5,612 nt of DNA from RYN-431 sp036388295 (GTDB lineage: Bacteria > Planctomycetota > Phycisphaerae > Tepidisphaerales > Tepidisphaeraceae): assembly GCA_036388295.1 (NCBI GenBank), contig DASVSC010000156.1, positions 1 to 5,612 of the forward strand, written 5' to 3'. Of the stretch, positions 5,305 through 5,612 are shown piece by piece. Under the pieces are notes generated by a model. That model saw nothing but the letters and a program-made list of their open reading frames with translations. It did not search any database and was not told the DNA's origin. A program made the translations under genes and the position numbers. The first letter of the stretch is position 1; each line of letters begins with the position of its first letter.

Positions 5305-5612
5305 ATGACCGCGTCCGGCTGGTCCCAATTTCTATTGTATTCACTACTTTTGCTTGCCATTACCAAGCCGATCGGCCTGTACCTGGTGGCCGTGCTGGAA
5401 CGCGGCCGCACTTGGCTGGACCCACTGCTGGGGCCGATCGAGCGGCTCATTTACCGGCTGCTGGGCGTCGACACGACGCGCGACCACACCTGGAAACAGT
5501 ACGCGGCCGCGATGTTGGTCTTCAGCTTCATCGGGCTGCTGCTGACGTACGGCATTCTGCGTCTGCAGATGCACTTACCGCTGCAGGGCTCGCCCGAAGC
5601 CTTGTCGACCGC
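5305..5612 (+). CDS. kdpA: KdpA, potassium-binding and translocating subunit (5' part, cut by the window end)
   Basis: The first 102 codons of the channel-like subunit of the KdpFABC potassium pump, which binds and translocates K+ across the inner membrane. Visible parts are TM1 (~8-29, with KPIGLYL matching the conserved RPLGxxL of the family), the segment IERLIYRLLGVD, the conserved WKQY (63-66), TM2 (~67-88) and the following HLPLQ, all in the same order as at the E. coli KdpA N terminus. The family is usually about 560-600 residues, so most of it, including the selectivity-filter loops, lies outside the window. The start is fixed by GAAGGA (5293-5298) six bases before the ATG. kdpB and kdpC are expected next. 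No frameshift is seen. Confidence 0.95.
   Translation, partial: MTASGWSQFLLYSLLLLAITKPIGLYLVAVLERGRTWLDPLLGPIERLIYRLLGVDTTRDHTWKQYAAAMLVFSFIGLLLTYGILRLQMHLPLQGSPEALST

Noticed and set aside
1..5612. CRISPR array, tRNA/rRNA genes, insertion sequence or phage genes
   Set aside because: No regularly spaced long repeats, no tRNA-like cloverleaf or rRNA segments noticed by eye, and no transposase, integrase or phage-type protein in any frame.

Overview
The window is GC-rich bacterial chromosomal DNA carrying a two-component regulatory pair followed by the start of a Kdp high-affinity potassium-uptake operon. A divergently transcribed secreted esterase gene lies upstream. The GC-rich codon use, the CE7-type esterase with an extra N-terminal domain, the AlgB/KinB-like regulators and a repeated-looking CCCTCACCC / GGGAGAGGGG intergenic element together suggest a planctomycete-like organism. 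That placement is an impression from protein style only. No rRNA, tRNA or other phylogenetic marker is present.

Layout. Positions 1-147 are non-coding and contain nested inverted repeats resembling a dispersed intergenic element. Positions 148-1461 (minus) encode an exported acetylxylan esterase/cephalosporin-C deacetylase-like hydrolase. Positions 1462-1626 form a divergent promoter region with a perfect 10-bp inverted repeat around a TATACT box. Positions 1627-2958 (plus) encode an NtrC-class sigma-54 activator closest in style to AlgB. Positions 2959-3180 form a 222-bp non-coding gap holding a 26-nt dyad, short repeats spaced close to helical turns, and weak promoter-like elements. Positions 3181-5046 (plus) encode a KinB-like membrane histidine kinase. 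There follow a 38-residue one-helix protein (5057-5173), kdpF (5173-5256, overlapping by one base) and the first 102 codons of kdpA (5305 to the window end).

How the genes may work together. The kinase, small protein, kdpF and kdpA are tightly packed on one strand, the later ones with clear Shine-Dalgarno sequences, so they probably share a transcript. The usual regulators of kdp are KdpD (a kinase with N-terminal KdpD/Usp domains) and KdpE (an OmpR-type regulator). Here the adjacent pair is instead an HAMP-PAS kinase with a ~150-residue extracytoplasmic domain and a bacterial enhancer-binding protein. The simplest inference is that this pair controls the kdp operon, possibly through sites in the 2959-3180 gap. 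This is the most interesting point of the window. It remains an inference from gene order, since a conventional kdpDE could lie beyond the right edge.
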